24,343 bases of DNA from an uncultured Oscillospiraceae bacterium (GTDB taxonomy: Bacteria > Bacillota > Clostridia > Oscillospirales > Oscillospiraceae), in assembly GCA_900759385.1 (NCBI GenBank), contig CAAEUZ010000077.1, forward strand, positions 1 to 24,343, given 5' to 3'. How positions within the stretch are numbered: position 1 is the stretch's first letter; each line of letters begins with the position of its first letter. The notes beneath the pieces were generated by a model. It saw nothing but the letters and a program-made list of their open reading frames with translations, did no database searches and had not been told where the DNA came from. Positions 1 to 7,803 of this stretch are shown piece after piece. A program made the position numbers and the translations under genes.

Positions 1-392
1 CCGTGCCAGGAGAAATAGTAACCGTAGAATACGGCGGCCTCGGCGAGAACAGCCAGAGCCAGCAGGGCGGTGCCGGCCAGCGCGGCGGCGCAGCGTGCCA
101 GCGCGTATGAGCGGGGCGGGGCCGGGGCGGCGTCGGTGAGCACGGCCGCGCGCCGCGCCCTGGGAGAGGTGAAAAAGGTCAGGAAGAACAGAGCCCCGAT
201 CCACAGCAGGGGGAGCATTCGCCCCAGGTAGTCGCCGAAGCTCCAGGCGGAGAAGGGAGCGGTGTGGGATACGCCCAGTATGGTCACGCTGCGGAGCACC
301 TGGTAACCGTAAAACAGCAGTACCAGCAGAAGCCCGAAGAAGAATTTGTTCCACAGCAGGCGTTTACACTCGTATTTGAATATTTTAATCAA
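1..392 (-). CDS. ABC-2 type transporter permease subunit (partial, runs off left edge)
   Basis: The N-terminal 130 or so residues of a membrane protein are visible; the rest lies outside the window. I chose a TTG start (392-390) because AGGAGGA lies at 401-407, just upstream. This makes it overlap the end of the preceding peptidase-permease gene by 8 bp, typical of translational coupling. The protein begins MIKIFKYECKRLLWNKFF, the usual cytoplasmic lead-in of ABC-2 permeases. A hydrophobic helix follows (FFFGLLLVLLFYGYQVL), then a second membrane segment (LPLLWIGALFFLTFF), a basic loop (SPRARRA) and a third (AALAGTALLALAVLAEAA). It is third in an operon behind an ATPase and a permease/peptidase fusion, so it is probably the partner half of the membrane channel. 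Substrate is unknown. Confidence 0.75.
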   Translation of the reverse strand, partial: MIKIFKYECKRLLWNKFFFGLLLVLLFYGYQVLRSVTILGVSHTAPFSAWSFGDYLGRMLPLLWIGALFFLTFFTSPRARRAAVLTDAAPAPPRSYALARCAAALAGTALLALAVLAEAAVFYGYYFSWH

Positions 393-2574
393 GGGTCAGA
401 TCCTCCTCAGTAAGCCCGCAGGCGTCCAGGAAATCCTGATAGGTCAGGTACGGGTAGGTGTAGTCCAGCTCGCGGTTGAAGAGGCCGTACAGTATTTCGT
501 CCATGGCCTCCTCGCCGCCCACAAGTTCTTCGGCCCTGAGTATCTTCAGCGGCATCTCGCAGTACTGGCGGACATAGGCCAGGCTGTTGGAGATCTCCAG
601 CTGTTCGGCCTCCGGCAGCGCGTCCAGGTATTCCGGGCTGCGGACATAGAAGTTGAGGTAGTAATTGTCCACCGCCTCCTGCCACTGCTCAATATAATAC
701 GCGCGGGCGTACTCCTCGCCGTAGAGCTCCTTGACGATGCGGTAGGTGGTGTAGACGGTCAGCCCCTCCGCCGACCAGGCGCTGGACGGATCCATGGTGT
801 CAAACATGTTGGCCAGGCCCCACCACTGGTGTACGAGCTCGTGTATCATGACCTCACCGGCCACGGCGCCCTTGCCGCTGTCGCCCAGATTGGCGGAGGT
901 GAAGTCGGCCTCGTCCAGCAGGCTGGCCCCGTCCGTGGCATAGCCGCCGCCGGAGACGCGGCTCTGGATGAGCTTGAGGGTGCCGCCGGAGCCGAAGGAC
1001 AGCGCGCCGTAATGCCCGGTGCAGTAGTCCACCACGGCCTTGACGGCCTCCGCGGCGTTGGCCTCTTCCATGATGGCCTGATGCTTGCGCCCGTAATAGA
1101 ACTCTATCGTTATGCCCCCGGCCTCTATCTCCTCGCAGACGTAGTCCCCGGCGTAGAGTATGCCGCCGGCGCTGTTGCACTCATAGCGCCAGGTGGCCGT
1201 GCCGTCGGCGTTTTCCGAGACCTTCTCGGCCCGGCTGGAGTTGAAGGGCACTACGGTCATGTGGCCGGGCACGGTGATCTCCACGGTGGTGGGGTACATG
1301 TTCTCGTCCGGCATCACGTTCATCAGCCTGGGCGACAGCGCGGCGTTTTCAAGGCAGATATATTCGCCGCTTATCTCGCTGCTGCCCTGCATCGTGGACA
1401 TGTTCCGGCTCTCCTGCGGGTAGCCGCCGTACTCTATGACCAGCTCTATGTCTTCGTCTGCCGGGATGGTTACCTCCAGCAGGGCTTCGTTGTATTCCTG
1501 ATAGTCGCTGACGGTGAAGGGCACCTCGGCCCCGTTTACGCGTACGGAGGTGATGTCATAGCCGGGCTTGACGCCGAAGGCAGCCGTCTGCTCCTGGCCG
1601 GAGCTGTTGGTGAAGCGGTACGAAGCGGTGCCGGCCAACGTCCCGGCAGTGGTGTTCGGACGCACGTTGACGCTGCGCGAGGTGCAGATGACGCCGTCCA
1701 GGTACTCAATATCGTAAAAGCTCATGACCGTCTCGTCCGGGTTGCTGTTATCCACCATGGGCTGCTCGGCGTAGGCCGCGACGGAGCCCACTATGAGCAG
1801 CGCGGCCACTGCCGGACGGTATACACGTCTGACGCTGCGGGCAAGGGAACCGAAAAGGCCTTTGCCGTACTGCCTGATGCACAGCCAGGACAGGGCCCAG
1901 ACGCCTGACAGGGCGGCCAGCCAGGTCAGGCGCATCCAGGCCACGGAGCGGAAGACACGGAAGTTGGAGAAGTCGTCCGACAGCGCCCAGACGCAGGGGT
2001 TGAGCCAGCAAAGCTGCCAGTTGTCAGCCCAGACGGTGAGGCTGAGCGCGGCGAAGGCGGCAAAGAGCACGATGGACAGGTCGGCCCGGCGCGTGAACTG
2101 ATAGGCGGCCGCTGCGGCCAGTGTACCCAGCGGCAGGGCCAGCCCCATGAAGAGCAGGTAGGCGAGGGCGTAGTCCACCCCGTCAAAGACGGAGCCGATC
2201 AGCCGCATGCTGATTGGCAGCCACACCAGTGCGGTGAGGCACAGGGTTATCACGGCCGCAGTGAAGAGCGCGGACAGCCGCACCAGCGCCATGCTCAGCG
2301 GCGACACCACAGAGTCTATCAGTATGTCTGCCCGGCTGCGGCTGGCCCTGTCGAGCTCGTATATGGCCAGCAGGCCGAACAGTATCCCGCCCAGCATGCC
2401 GCCCGCAATCGCGGGGTTGGCCAGGTACATGGATTGCATGGTGCTGGCCGTGGCGGGCTTGTACAGCACCAGCCCGGCGGCGGGTGCGGCCGCGGTGAGC
2501 AATATTATCAGCCAGGTGAGACGGCTCTGCAACAGGCGTCTCAGCTCCAGCGGGAACAGTCGCAGGTTTTTCAT
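385..2574 (-). CDS. ABC transporter permease fused to an M1-family (gluzincin) metallopeptidase domain
   Basis: This 729-residue protein has two parts. Residues 1 to about 270 are an ABC-2 permease-like region with about six hydrophobic helices (WLIILLTAAAPAAGLVLY first). Residues from about 280 onward are an extracytoplasmic domain resembling M1 aminopeptidases. The zinc site is visible near residue 575 as HELVHQWWG, followed by WSAEGLTVY, the equivalent of the WLNEGFA segment. The third ligand Glu is 20 residues after the second His; the classical M1 spacing is 18. The GAMEN exopeptidase motif is not evident (YATDGASLLDE is in its place). The ATG overlaps the stop of the upstream ATPase by 4 bp (ATGA). 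Permease/M1 fusions are known in Firmicutes and Bacteroidetes ABC operons but their substrates are poorly defined. The peptidase probably acts outside the membrane on an exported peptide. Confidence 0.88.
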   Translation of the reverse strand: MKNLRLFPLELRRLLQSRLTWLIILLTAAAPAAGLVLYKPATASTMQSMYLANPAIAGGMLGGILFGLLAIYELDRASRSRADILIDSVVSPLSMALVRLSALFTAAVITLCLTALVWLPISMRLIGSVFDGVDYALAYLLFMGLALPLGTLAAAAAYQFTRRADLSIVLFAAFAALSLTVWADNWQLCWLNPCVWALSDDFSNFRVFRSVAWMRLTWLAALSGVWALSWLCIRQYGKGLFGSLARSVRRVYRPAVAALLIVGSVAAYAEQPMVDNSNPDETVMSFYDIEYLDGVICTSRSVNVRPNTTAGTLAGTASYRFTNSSGQEQTAAFGVKPGYDITSVRVNGAEVPFTVSDYQEYNEALLEVTIPADEDIELVIEYGGYPQESRNMSTMQGSSEISGEYICLENAALSPRLMNVMPDENMYPTTVEITVPGHMTVVPFNSSRAEKVSENADGTATWRYECNSAGGILYAGDYVCEEIEAGGITIEFYYGRKHQAIMEEANAAEAVKAVVDYCTGHYGALSFGSGGTLKLIQSRVSGGGYATDGASLLDEADFTSANLGDSGKGAVAGEVMIHELVHQWWGLANMFDTMDPSSAWSAEGLTVYTTYRIVKELYGEEYARAYYIEQWQEAVDNYYLNFYVRSPEYLDALPEAEQLEISNSLAYVRQYCEMPLKILRAEELVGGEEAMDEILYGLFNRELDYTYPYLTYQDFLDACGLTEEDLTLD

Positions 2575-3431
2575 TGTGCCGCCTCCCGGGAAATGAGATA
2601 GAGGTACGCGTCCTCGAGCGAGGGCTCTTCCTGTTCTACGTAGTCCGGCAGCACGTCGGCTACTGCACGGCAGCGTATGCCGCGGCTGGTGTTGACGCGG
2701 GCGGTTATATGCAGGCCCTGCTCCTGTGAGGCGTCCTTTTCCCAGAAAACGCCCACGTGCCCGGTGGCGGCCTGTATGAGCTTTTCCGGCGTCCCTGTGA
2801 ACAGTATGCGGCCGTGGTTTATGACCACTATGCGGTCGCAGACGGACTGTACGTCCTCGATGATGTGCGTTGACAGCAGCACCAGCCGGTTCTGCGCCGT
2901 CTGGGAGAAGAGGTTGCGGAAATGTATGCGCTCCTCCGGGTCCAGCCCGACGGTGGGCTCGTCAAAAATCAGGAACGGGGGATCGCCCAATAGCGCCTGG
3001 GCAATGCCGACGCGCTGGCGCTGGCCGCCGGAAAGCGTGCGGATTTTCGACCGGGCCTTGTCCTCAAGGTTGACTTTGCCTATGGTCTCCTGTATGGCGT
3101 ACTTGGGCTCGCGCAGGCCCTTCAGCGCGGCCATGTAGTCTAGAAACTGCGTCACTGTGAGCTCGTCAAACAGGCCGAAGTCCTGCGGCAGATAGCCCAG
3201 CTGGGACTTGAGCTGCCTGTCCGACGTGGCCAGGCTCTGCCCGTCCGCTTTGATAACGCCGGAGGTTGGCATGAGGGCGGCCACCAGCAGCTTCATAAGC
3301 GTGGACTTGCCCGCCCCGTTAGGGCCCAGCAGCCCTATGAGGCTGGGCGAGCGCAGGTCCAGGCTGATGTCCTTCAGCGCCTGCTTGCCGTTCGGGTATG
3401 TCATTCCTACATGTTGAATTCTAATTTCCAT
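2571..3431 (-). CDS. ABC transporter ATP-binding protein
   Basis: A 286-residue ATPase starts at MEIRIQHVGMTYPNGKQAL. Walker A is GPNGAGKST (residues 36-44), the Q-loop is in YLPQDFG (about 80-86), the signature is LSGGQRQRVG (133-142), Walker B is FLIFDEPTVGLD (153-164) and the H-loop is in LLSTHIIED (about 187). All nucleotide-binding elements are intact. I chose ATG 3431 because homology begins there and AAAGGAT lies 9-15 bases upstream; an open frame extends further 5' to 3578 but has no domain content and runs into the divergent small gene. The C-terminal 80 residues form the usual extension of exporter ATPases of the BcrA/YhaQ type. It powers the two membrane proteins encoded directly downstream, with a 4-bp overlap to the first. 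Confidence 0.93.
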   Translation of the reverse strand: MEIRIQHVGMTYPNGKQALKDISLDLRSPSLIGLLGPNGAGKSTLMKLLVAALMPTSGVIKADGQSLATSDRQLKSQLGYLPQDFGLFDELTVTQFLDYMAALKGLREPKYAIQETIGKVNLEDKARSKIRTLSGGQRQRVGIAQALLGDPPFLIFDEPTVGLDPEERIHFRNLFSQTAQNRLVLLSTHIIEDVQSVCDRIVVINHGRILFTGTPEKLIQAATGHVGVFWEKDASQEQGLHITARVNTSRGIRCRAVADVLPDYVEQEEPSLEDAYLYLISREAAQ

Positions 3432-3537
3432 AGAGTTGGTATCCTTTCTGCCTGGGATGCTGAGAGGATACCGCTGCTTTGTGAAGAGGTTTTGGAGCCT
3501 GTGTGTGGTTTTTGTGTAGATACCCGCCGCTTTGCGG

Positions 3538-3543
3538 TATGAT
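3538..3543 (+). promoter_or_regulatory. Weak candidate -10 (TATGAT) for the small NTF2-like remnant
   Basis: TATGAT lies 26 bases before the ATG at 3569. The nearest -35-like hexamer at 17-bp spacing (TGTAGA, 3515-3520) is poor. Supported only by position and similarity to the consensus. Confidence 0.25.
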
Positions 3544-3568
3544 GGCATCAGACGACAGGGGGGAGGAC

Positions 3569-3706
3569 ATGACTCCATGCAAGCTTGTAAGGTATTTCTA
3601 TGAAACGGTGGTATCCCAAAACCTCAGCAGACGCTTGCCTGAGTTCATCTCGGACAATCTGCTGGTGCGGACGGGGGAGAGCGGGCTCATCATGCCGCAG
3701 GGATAA
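3569..3706 (+). pseudogene. 45-residue remnant of an NTF2-like / SnoaL-fold protein
   Basis: ATG 3569 has a very strong ribosome binding site (GGGGGGAGG, about 4 bases upstream). The peptide starts MTPCKLVRYFYETVVSQNLS and continues through RRLPEFISDNLLVRTGES. This resembles the first helix and following strand of NTF2-like (SnoaL/ester-cyclase type) proteins, which normally run 120-150 residues. Here the frame stops after LIMPQG and a terminator hairpin begins at the stop codon, so the barrel is missing. The best reading is a 3'-truncated gene that kept its translation signals; a genuine small protein is possible. It lies between the ABC operon and the two-component operon, divergent from the former and convergent with the latter. 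The family assignment is tentative. Confidence 0.5.
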
Positions 3707-3738
3707 AAAGCGCGGCCCCTTGAAAGGGGCCGCTTTTT
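3705..3738. terminator. Bidirectional rho-independent terminator
   Basis: The hairpin GCGGCCCC-(TTGAAA)-GGGGCCGC (3712-3719 / 3726-3733) is flanked by AAAAA on the left and TTTTT on the right. It can end transcription of both the small plus-strand remnant and the minus-strand histidine kinase gene, whose stop is at 3751. Confidence 0.85.
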
Positions 3739-3750
3739 CTGTACGTCAGC

Positions 3751-5199
3751 TCAGGGGCTGAACACCACCGTGGCGCGGACGCCGCCGGCGGTGTTCTCTA
3801 TTGTGCATCCCGCGCCGTGGCGCTGGAGGATCATGCGCACTATATACAGCCCCAGGCCGCTGCCGCCGGTGCTGCGGCTGCGGGAACCGTCCTCGCGGTA
3901 AAAGGCCTCGAAGAGGTGGGGGAGGGCCTCGTCCTGTATGTGCGCGCCGGTGTTTTCCACGGTAAGCGCAGGGCGCTGCTCAATATAACCGCACCACACG
4001 CGCACTTCCGCCCCCTCGGGCGAGTAGAGCGAGGCGTTTGACAGCAGGTTCCCCACGGCCTTGCCCAGCAGAGATGGATCCCCGATGATGTTGACGCCCG
4101 GCGTCAGTGTGCTGACCAGCTTCTGGCCGCGCTGCTCAAGCAGCTGCGCGTCAAGTGAGAGCTGGTTTTCTATAAGTTCGGACAGCCCTACGCTCTCATG
4201 TATCAGGGTAACGCTCCCGGTCTCCATACGGGATATGGAGAGCATCTCCTGGATCAGGTTCTCCATACGGCCCGTGACCTGCAGCGAACGGAGCAGGTAC
4301 TTGTCGCGGTCGCGGTATACGCCCACGCCGTCCAGCATGCCGGTCAGCTGGCCTTTGAGGATGGTCACCGGTGTTTTCAGCTCGTGTGAGGCGGCGGAGA
4401 AAAATGCCATGCGCTGGCGGTCAAGCTCACGCTCCTGCTCCACCTCGCCGCGCAGGGCATGGTTTGCCTCCTCCAGATCGGACAGGGCGGTGGACAGCCG
4501 CCTCGACATGCAGTTCAGGCTGCGGCCCAGGGCGCCTATCTCGTCCCTGCGCTGCTCGGGACACTCCCAGTTGAAGTCCAGCTCCGACATCCGGCCTGCA
4601 ATACCGCTGAGCCGCACTATGGGCCGCGTGATATAGCGCGAATAGACCAGGGCGCACAGCAGAGAGAAGATCAGCAGCGCCAGCAGCAGCCACGGCGCCA
4701 TCTGTCCCAGCGCGCGCACGGCGACGTTTTCCACCTCCAGTCTGGGGGAGACGTAGAGGGTATAGGCCGTGTCGCTGCCGGCAAAGCGCACTTCGGTGGC
4801 CAGGGTGCTCTGCTCCGACATAGTAACGGTAACATTTCCGCCGCCGTCCTCGGCGGACCAGCTTATGGCCTGGTCTCCGCTGCCTGGTGCGGGCTGCATG
4901 GCCAGCTGCGAGCCGGTATCCACGGTCTGGCCGTCCGGCCCGACCAGCATTACATCCGCGCCGGAAGTGCGGATGAATTCGTCAAATATCTCCCCGCTGT
5001 CGTCAAGTGTTGTGCCGGACAGCTGCTCCAACAGAACGTCCACCTGCCGTGTGAGGTCGTCGTTTATGACGGAAGTGTAGGTTATGGGCGTCGCCAGGGC
5101 TATGAGCCCGAAGGTAACAGCGCCGGCGCAGAGCAGTATGAGGACGGTGATGAGAAAAATCCGCGCCGTAAGGCTCTCACCGAGCTTCTTTCGCAACAC
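3751..5199 (-). CDS. Membrane sensor histidine kinase (two-component, OmpR-partner type)
   Basis: This 482-residue kinase has a first membrane helix at about residues 12-37 (IFLITVLILLCAGAVTFGLI), an extracytoplasmic sensor of about 130 residues, and a second helix at about 168-190 (APWLLLALLIFSLLCALVY). A HAMP linker follows (ITRPIVRLSGIAGRMSELDF). The H-box is AASHELKTPVTILKGQL, with the phospho-acceptor His near residue 270. The HATPase domain has N-box GNLLSNASLYS, a G1 box overlapping VENTGAHI, and GGSGLGLYIVRMIL near 446. The GTG start (5199-5197) was chosen for GAGGAG 9 bases upstream; it overlaps the response regulator gene by 23 bp, so the two are translationally coupled. The ligand cannot be read from the sequence. 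The adjacent ABC exporter operon is a plausible target, by inference from position only. Confidence 0.93.
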   Translation of the reverse strand: MLRKKLGESLTARIFLITVLILLCAGAVTFGLIALATPITYTSVINDDLTRQVDVLLEQLSGTTLDDSGEIFDEFIRTSGADVMLVGPDGQTVDTGSQLAMQPAPGSGDQAISWSAEDGGGNVTVTMSEQSTLATEVRFAGSDTAYTLYVSPRLEVENVAVRALGQMAPWLLLALLIFSLLCALVYSRYITRPIVRLSGIAGRMSELDFNWECPEQRRDEIGALGRSLNCMSRRLSTALSDLEEANHALRGEVEQERELDRQRMAFFSAASHELKTPVTILKGQLTGMLDGVGVYRDRDKYLLRSLQVTGRMENLIQEMLSISRMETGSVTLIHESVGLSELIENQLSLDAQLLEQRGQKLVSTLTPGVNIIGDPSLLGKAVGNLLSNASLYSPEGAEVRVWCGYIEQRPALTVENTGAHIQDEALPHLFEAFYREDGSRSRSTGGSGLGLYIVRMILQRHGAGCTIENTAGGVRATVVFSP

Positions 5200-5845
5200 G
5201 GTAGCCCACTCCTCTCACGGTTTCTATATATTCGCGCTCCAGCTTGTGGCGGAGATTCTTGATATGGCTGTCCACGACGCGCTCGTCCCCGTAGAAGTCA
5301 TAGCCCCAGAGCTTGGCCAAAAGCATCTCGCGCGTGAACACCCGGCCCGGCGCGGAGATAAAAGTGTACAGCAGCTCGAATTCCCGGGCAGTGAGCTCCA
5401 GTACCCGGCCCTCGAGGGTGGCCTCCCTCGTCTCAGGGTTGACTGTGAGATCCCTGTACCGCAGGCAGCTGTTCTCTGCTGCCGGGCCGCTCCGGCGCAG
5501 GATGACCCTGATCTTCTCCAGCAGCACGGGCATGGAGAAGGGCTTGGTCACGTAGTCGTCTATGTCCAGGCCGAAGCCTCGCAGCTGCTGCTCCTCGCCG
5601 TCCAGGGCCGTGAGCATCAGTATGGGTACCTGGGACTGGCGCCGGATAAGCTCACATACGCCGAACCCATCGATTTTCGGCAGCATGATGTCCAGCAGCA
5701 CCAGGTCAAAGTGCTGTGACTGAAACAGCGCCAGTGCCGTCACGCCGTCCAGCGCAGACACCGTGCCATACCCGGCATCCCTGAGGTAGGCGCAGAGCAG
5801 CTCCTGGATATCCGGCTCGTCTTCAACTATCAGGATGTTCTTCAT
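5177..5845 (-). CDS. OmpR/PhoB-family response regulator
   Basis: The 222-residue protein begins MKNILIVEDEPDIQELL. It has the acidic pocket (EDE, residues 8-10), phospho-acceptor Asp52 in LVLLDIMLPKIDGFG, the switch Thr in ILMLTALD and the conserved Lys in YVTKPFS (about 102). The C-terminal winged helix runs from about 128 (LRYRDLTVNPETREATLEG) through FELLYTFISAPGRVFTREMLLAKLWG to VDSHIKNLRHKLE and VRGVGYRV. I chose ATG 5845, preceded by AAGGTGAT, over an upstream in-frame ATG, which lies before the -10 of the likely promoter. It is the first gene of a two-gene operon with its kinase. Confidence 0.95.
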   Translation of the reverse strand: MKNILIVEDEPDIQELLCAYLRDAGYGTVSALDGVTALALFQSQHFDLVLLDIMLPKIDGFGVCELIRRQSQVPILMLTALDGEEQQLRGFGLDIDDYVTKPFSMPVLLEKIRVILRRSGPAAENSCLRYRDLTVNPETREATLEGRVLELTAREFELLYTFISAPGRVFTREMLLAKLWGYDFYGDERVVDSHIKNLRHKLEREYIETVRGVGYRVAKEAR

Positions 5846-5862
5846 ACTTATCACCTTGCGGC

Positions 5863-5871
5863 AGTATAACA
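5863..5871 (-). promoter_or_regulatory. Extended -10 promoter of the two-component operon
   Basis: On the minus strand the sequence reads TGTTATACT, an extended -10 (TGn-TATACT), about 20 bases before the regulator's ATG. No good -35 is visible, which an extended -10 can tolerate. Confidence 0.5.
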
Positions 5872-5906
5872 CGGAATTGTGAATTTAATATGGAGAAGAC
5901 GGCAAA

Positions 5907-5936
5907 ATCCCCTGCAGAGCCTTATCCGCAGGGGAG
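5907..5936 (-). terminator. Terminator downstream of the class D beta-lactamase gene
   Basis: A 7-bp stem CCCCTGC / GCAGGGG (5909-5915 / 5928-5934) with a 12-base loop is followed on the minus strand by ATTTTG. It begins a few bases after the beta-lactamase stop at 5941. The U-run is short, so efficiency is uncertain. Confidence 0.55.
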
Positions 5937-5940
5937 AAAA

Positions 5941-6900
5941 TCACTGTGCACAATAATCCGATACAATTTGAATCGCTATTTCTTTGGCCAAAGAGCTCGA
6001 CACGTCAATGCCGTCGTTCCTTCCCAGGCGCACGCAGAAATATATATCTCCCGCGGCGCTTTCCGCAAATCCCGTAAACCATGCGTCAACGACAACGCCG
6101 TAGTCTTTTCCCATGCCGGTTTTCCCGTATATGGAGACACCGGCGCCGCCGGCCTCCGGCACAAGCATGACCTGCTTTAATTCATTCAGCGCTTCTGTCG
6201 AATAGGCCGAGCCTTCCCCGAAGATGCGCTCCATCACTTCCACCTGTTCCCTGGGTGAAATCTTCAAAGATGATTCAATCCAGAAGCCGGTCAGAGCCCG
6301 GTTGCTGTTGTTCGTATTCAACCGGCCCTCCCAATCGGAAATGTCGCAGTTGCCGTACTGGAGCTGCTCCAATTCTCTTTGCATCAGATCCTTTCCGATA
6401 TCATCGATGACCTGCCTGTAATACCATACGCAGGAAGTACGGAAAGCCTCATGGAAATCAATATCCTTGTTCCAGTCCTCGTTCCAGAATATCTCGCCGC
6501 TCCATGCCCGGGTGGAATTCTCCGGTTCAATGATCCCGTTTTCCAACGCAATCAGGGAAGAAACAATCTTAAAAGTGGAACAAGGTGAGCTTCTTGTATC
6601 AGCGAGATCGGGATTGTAAATCGTATATTTCCGGCTCGCTGTATCATAGATAACGGCTGTCCCGTTCAGACCGTTAAAATAGCCCGACCAATCCGCTTCC
6701 GCCATTTCCGGCGCTGTTTCTGCAGTTTCAGCAGGGCTATCTGTCTCTTCCACCACGGGATCAACGAGGGTATGGGTCGCTTCCGGCTCCCGGTTTCCTT
6801 CTACACTGCCATTGCTGCCACAGCCTGTCAGCATGAGCGCACATGCCAGTATCATGCATATTAGCATCAGTAAGCGGCTGTTCTTTGTTGTAGCTGTCAT
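5941..6900 (-). CDS. Class D (OXA-like) beta-lactamase, lipoprotein
   Basis: A 319-residue protein starts MTATTKNSRLLMLI; ATG 6900 has AGAGGAAA directly upstream. The signal peptide ends in the lipobox LTGC, with lipidated Cys27. A Thr/Glu-rich linker (about 35-70) joins it to the enzyme domain. All class D serine-hydrolase motifs are present: STFK (108-111, catalytic Ser and Lys), SCV (156-158, the SxV motif), YGN (182-184), FWIESSLKIS (the Trp segment near 207) and KTG (260-262), then DAWFTGF. This set distinguishes class D enzymes from class A. Clostridial class D enzymes of the CDD type, first described in C. difficile, are also membrane lipoproteins. A BlaR-type sensor domain is the main alternative, but there is no zinc-protease or multi-helix N-terminus, so a secreted, membrane-anchored enzyme is more likely. 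It should hydrolyse penicillins at the outer face; the actual spectrum is unknown. Confidence 0.88.
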   Translation of the reverse strand: MTATTKNSRLLMLICMILACALMLTGCGSNGSVEGNREPEATHTLVDPVVEETDSPAETAETAPEMAEADWSGYFNGLNGTAVIYDTASRKYTIYNPDLADTRSSPCSTFKIVSSLIALENGIIEPENSTRAWSGEIFWNEDWNKDIDFHEAFRTSCVWYYRQVIDDIGKDLMQRELEQLQYGNCDISDWEGRLNTNNSNRALTGFWIESSLKISPREQVEVMERIFGEGSAYSTEALNELKQVMLVPEAGGAGVSIYGKTGMGKDYGVVVDAWFTGFAESAAGDIYFCVRLGRNDGIDVSSSLAKEIAIQIVSDYCAQ

Positions 6901-6928
6901 TTTCCTCTGTTCTCGCTTTAGTTTTCGC

Positions 6929-7594
6929 TCATTCGAAGATAAATGAGCTGCTTGTAATATCAATATTGATTTTTGCAGCGCCGTTTCCGCTCACGTAGTT
7001 ATAATTTGGGCTGAGCATATCATATACAGGCCAATCATTGGGAGCCGAGACCGCTGAGGTGGAAATCTCAGCGCTGACAGCAAAATCATTGACATTACTC
7101 ATAGACAGTGAACAGGAACTCGCGTCGCCAGTGAAGTTTAACGCCTTATTATAGTCAGCCGGAAGGCTGAGCACAACAGAACTTGCGTTGCTTGTCACAG
7201 TGATATTCGCATTGATTGCCGGCAGCATTAGTGAGCTGCCTTCGGAAAACGCCGTGACGAGGGTGTAGCTTTGATCGGGGATATAGACTATCACACTGGT
7301 TCCGCCGCCTGTTTCCGGTTCGATGTCAGTTACCTTTATCTCAAAGGCAGAGCCGTTTGAAGATGTTGTAACGGCATATTCGTCTTTGTCATATTCATAG
7401 CGGTACTGCCCGTCGCTGGATAAGCGAACTTCCACAGGAACGCCTTCGGCAGTAATTTTTAAATCCGTCGCGATTTCATCGGATTGATTTGCTTCTGCTC
7501 CATTTGTGTCAACTTCAGATTCCGGCCCGGATTGGCACCCCGTAAGGGAAAAAGCTGCTGTCAATATCAATAGAATGGAAGTGATTTTTTTCAT
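6929..7594 (-). CDS. Putative lipoprotein of unknown function, DUF4097-like beta-rich
   Basis: A 221-residue protein starts MKKITSILLILTAAFSLTGC, a signal peptide with a clear lipobox (Cys20). The start was chosen for the signal peptide; AAAAGGCG lies about 8 bases upstream. The mature part has an acidic linker and then a run of short beta-strand-like segments (VIVYIPDQSYTLV, ITVTSNASSVVLSLPADY, CSLSMSNVNDFAVSAEI) rich in Ser, Asn and Val. This resembles the repetitive beta-helix of DUF4097-type adhesin-like domains, but I do not assign it firmly. It ends 28 bp before the beta-lactamase start and shares its promoter, so both are surface lipoproteins of one operon. It has no resemblance to BlaR1 or BlaI. 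Confidence 0.72.
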   Translation of the reverse strand: MKKITSILLILTAAFSLTGCQSGPESEVDTNGAEANQSDEIATDLKITAEGVPVEVRLSSDGQYRYEYDKDEYAVTTSSNGSAFEIKVTDIEPETGGGTSVIVYIPDQSYTLVTAFSEGSSLMLPAINANITVTSNASSVVLSLPADYNKALNFTGDASSCSLSMSNVNDFAVSAEISTSAVSAPNDWPVYDMLSPNYNYVSGNGAAKINIDITSSSFIFE

Positions 7595-7636
7595 CACGTC
7601 ACACGCCTTTTTAATGCCATAATTCATAGCGGCATC

Positions 7637-7655
7637 AGCGGATATCTTTTCCGCT
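7637..7655 (-). other. Inverted repeat in the 5' leader of the lipoprotein/beta-lactamase operon
   Basis: AGCGGA (7637-7642) and TCCGCT (7650-7655) form a 6-bp dyad with a 7-base spacer between the predicted transcription start and the lipoprotein ATG. It could be a leader hairpin or an operator half. No function can be read directly. Confidence 0.4.
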
Positions 7656-7677
7656 TTTCATAACGCCGTAAATACAG

Positions 7678-7706
7678 CATATACCTTTGCGTTGCACAAA
7701 GGTCAA
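7678..7706 (-). promoter_or_regulatory. Promoter of the lipoprotein/beta-lactamase operon with dyad in the spacer
   Basis: On the minus strand TTGACC (7706-7701), a 17-bp spacer and TATATG (7683-7678) form a good SigA-type promoter. The spacer is filled by a dyad, CCTTTG-N7-CAAAGG (7684-7702). A dyad lying between -35 and -10 is a typical operator position for a repressor or MerR-type activator, so the operon is probably regulated. The regulator is not evident next to it. Confidence 0.6.
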
Positions 7707-7803
7707 TAGGCAAAATGAGTTCTACGGTGACACAGCCCCAAAAGCTCATTTCACGGAATCACGCCAAACCCGACACAACCGGAAAAACGCCTAAGTATAA
7801 GGA

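Noticed and set aside
346..1908. A 520-codon open frame on the plus strand opposite the permease/peptidase gene
   Set aside because: It is antisense to a clear metallopeptidase, has no ribosome binding site or recognisable domain, and is a by-product of high GC.
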